Positions 45,710 through 47,141 of a DNA stretch of 47,141 bases are shown piece after piece. Numbering within the stretch: position 1 is the stretch's first letter; every line of letters starts with the position of its first letter. Source of the DNA: Strigomonas culicis (Eukaryota; Euglenozoa; Kinetoplastea; Trypanosomatida; Trypanosomatidae); contig AUXH01000071.1 in NCBI GenBank assembly GCA_000482145.1, forward strand, positions 1 through 47,141, read 5' to 3'. A program made the position numbers and the translations under genes. The notes beneath the pieces are model-generated. The model was not told the origin of the DNA. It saw nothing but the letters and a program-made list of their open reading frames with translations, and ran no database searches.

Positions 45710-47141
45710 ATGTCCAAGGAAGGAAGTGACAACTACGAGCAAGAGTTCGAGGATGACTTTGAGAGCGAGAGCGAGTCCGCGTACTCCTCCGCTTCCTCCA
45801 AGACGCCCAAGGACTCGCCCCGCTCGTCCACCAGCAGCTCCAAGTCGTCGACCGCCGCCTCCTCCCCGTCGAAGGATAAGAGCCAGTCGAAGCTCTCCTC
45901 GGCCGGCGCCAAGAATGACGCGTCCACCAGCAGCGCCTCGTCAAGCGCGAGCAGCCGGAGCACCAGCAAGGAGCCCTCGCAGAAGCAGCTGCCGGCCTCC
46001 GCGGATGCGAAGCGGCAGGAGGATGCCGCGAAGCCTCACGCGGACGACACGGAGCACGAGGACTACACGACGGAGGAGCCGACCGCCGCCTCCAGTGCGG
46101 TGGTGCGCCCCGACAGCGTGCACAGCAGCGTCCGCAACAGCGCGCCGGCCGGGAGTCCCCCGGCCGCGCGCAAGGGGCCCGGCGGGAAGCGCGGGGCGAG
46201 CCAGAAGCGCAAGGCGGGCGCGAGCGTGAAGGGCGGGTCCACCAAGCAGGGCAGCACCCGGCACGCGGCGACGCGCGTGGCGCCGACGAAGGTGCCGGTC
46301 AACCAGGAGCAGCTGGACCACCTACTGGAGGACAACGAGCGCCTGAAGGACGAGATCTACAGCCAGCATGTGCACATGTTCAACACGAGTAGGATGAACG
46401 GGACGCTGCAGACCGTCGGCGGCGGCACGGCCGGCACCGTGCGCCGCGCGGACGAGACGAAAAAGGAGGTGGTCGCCCGCAGTGTGCAGGAGGCGCTGCT
46501 ACAGGTGCGGCTCGCGCAGATGCTGCGCGCGGAGCAGAAGGACCTCCGCGCGCGGCGCAAGGAGCTCGAGACGCTGACGCAGAAGTACCGCAAGGCGAGC
46601 AAGTACCGCTACTACGTGGAGAAGGCGAAGCAGGACATCGCCGAGCTGACGGACGAGAACCGCGACCTCCAGCTCGAGGTGCGCTGCAACGAGAAGCTTC
46701 TCGTAATGAACGCGTCCGTGATGGACTCCGGGGAGGGCTCGCATCGGCTGAACGAGGAGCTGCGCGCGCAGAACGCGCTGACGCAGCGCAGCCTGGAGCA
46801 CGCCATCCGCGACACGAGCGACGCGGAGCGCCAGCGCGACGCCACGCGCGAGCGCGTGGAGGCCCTGCGCGAGCGGCTCGACGCGCGCCAGGGGAAGAAC
46901 ACGAGCACCTAGAACCCCTACGCGAAGCTGCAGGAGCTGCGGGAGGAGAACAACAACAAGAAGATGACCGTCACGCGCCTCAAGCAGATGCTGCAGGAGA
47001 ACCAGACGTACGGCGACCGCGACGCCGGCGGCGCGACCGGGGCCGAGTACAGCTATCTCGAGGAGCGCATCGCGCACATGAAGGTAGAGCTAGAGAAGCT
47101 GCGCGACCCGCCCTTCGCGAGCGCCCCGACCCCGAGCCAGG
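45710..47141 (+). CDS. Coiled-coil protein with in-frame TAG at 46910-46912, running off the window
   Basis: Starts MSKEGSDNYEQEFEDDFESE, an acidic N-terminus, then a Ser/Ala/Lys-rich disordered region to about residue 205. A long coiled coil begins at about 200 (QEQLDHLLEDNERLKDEIYS). It continues through KKELETLTQKYRKAS-like heptads to RERVEALRERLDARQGKNTS. A TAG at 46910-46912 stops the frame, yet the same frame then reads NPYAKLQELREENNNKKMTV and LEERIAHMKVELEKLRDPPF to the window end with no further stop and the same GC-rich codons. So the gene continues beyond the edge and the TAG is a nonsense change or sequence error. A flagellar or centrosomal coiled-coil protein is likely; the family is not recognised. 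The start at ATG 45710 replaces a TTG-started extension. Confidence 0.75.

Noticed and set aside
46910..46912. Stop-codon reassignment as in Blastocrithidia-type codes
   Set aside because: Other genes in the window end at single TAA, TAG or TGA codons and have no internal stops, so the code looks standard.
1..47141. CRISPR arrays, transposons, rRNA or tRNA genes, strand-switch region
   Set aside because: I read the spacers for direct repeats with unique spacers, transposase or reverse-transcriptase motifs, tRNA B-box sequences and changes of gene direction and found none.

Overview
This window looks like nuclear chromosome sequence from a kinetoplastid protist, most probably a trypanosomatid. 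About 26 intronless protein genes all lie on the + strand with no strand switch. Every intergenic region is AT-rich and carries T-rich or CT-rich polypyrimidine tracts followed by an AG shortly before the next ATG, as expected for spliced-leader trans-splicing of a polycistronic transcript. Coding sequence is visibly much richer in GC than the spacers. All three standard stop codons end genes here, so the code is the standard one. I cannot name the genus. Layout: 147-3392 importin-beta family karyopherin; 4246-4647 small membrane protein; 4979-5839 CstF-64-like RNA-binding protein; 6366-8444 multi-pass membrane protein with weak XK-related resemblance; 8919-11146 HAD-like protein broken by a one-base frameshift; 12366-14924 kinesin-like protein with no P-loop; 15176-16342 SRR1-like protein; 16611-17558 Mtq2/N6AMT1-type methyltransferase; 17855-19048 ADAT3-type tRNA deaminase subunit; 19416-20513 VASt-like lipid-transfer membrane protein; 21023-21265 tandem candidate structured RNA; 21544-22475 tandem GNAT acetyltransferase broken by a one-base frameshift; 22796-23551 phosphopantetheine adenylyltransferase. 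The second half holds: 24201-24851 a 285-bp tandem array; 25273-27207 ABC half-transporter; 27455-27745 small membrane protein (PET117-like?); 28174-30897 unknown; 31364-32026 p24/TMED cargo receptor; 32507-33358 CFAP161; 33686-34558 Canopy/DUF3456 ER protein; 35025-35240 very short endosulfine-like protein; 36102-38204 CFAP100; 38681-39121 basic protein; 39481-40296 TSR3; 40722-42512 unknown low-complexity protein; 42919-43755 PlsC-type acyltransferase; 44271-45230 DNAJB13/RSP16-like J-protein lacking HPD; 45710-47141 coiled-coil protein interrupted by an in-frame TAG and running off the window. Functionally this is a typical mixed polycistron. Three gene products point to the motile axoneme (CFAP161, CFAP100, DNAJB13-like), several to translation and RNA modification (Mtq2, ADAT3, TSR3, CstF-64-like), and others to the secretory pathway and lipids (p24, Canopy, VASt, acyltransferase, ABC transporter). 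The most interesting non-coding signals are two tandem arrays lying between genes. One has a 73-nt core that folds into a hairpin with a pocket and an AGA triplet, like a trypanosomatid H/ACA RNA. The other is an a-L-a-L-a array whose 'a' unit has C/D-box-like ends. Two genes carry apparent single-base losses in homopolymers, so assembly error should be excluded before biological meaning is read into them.
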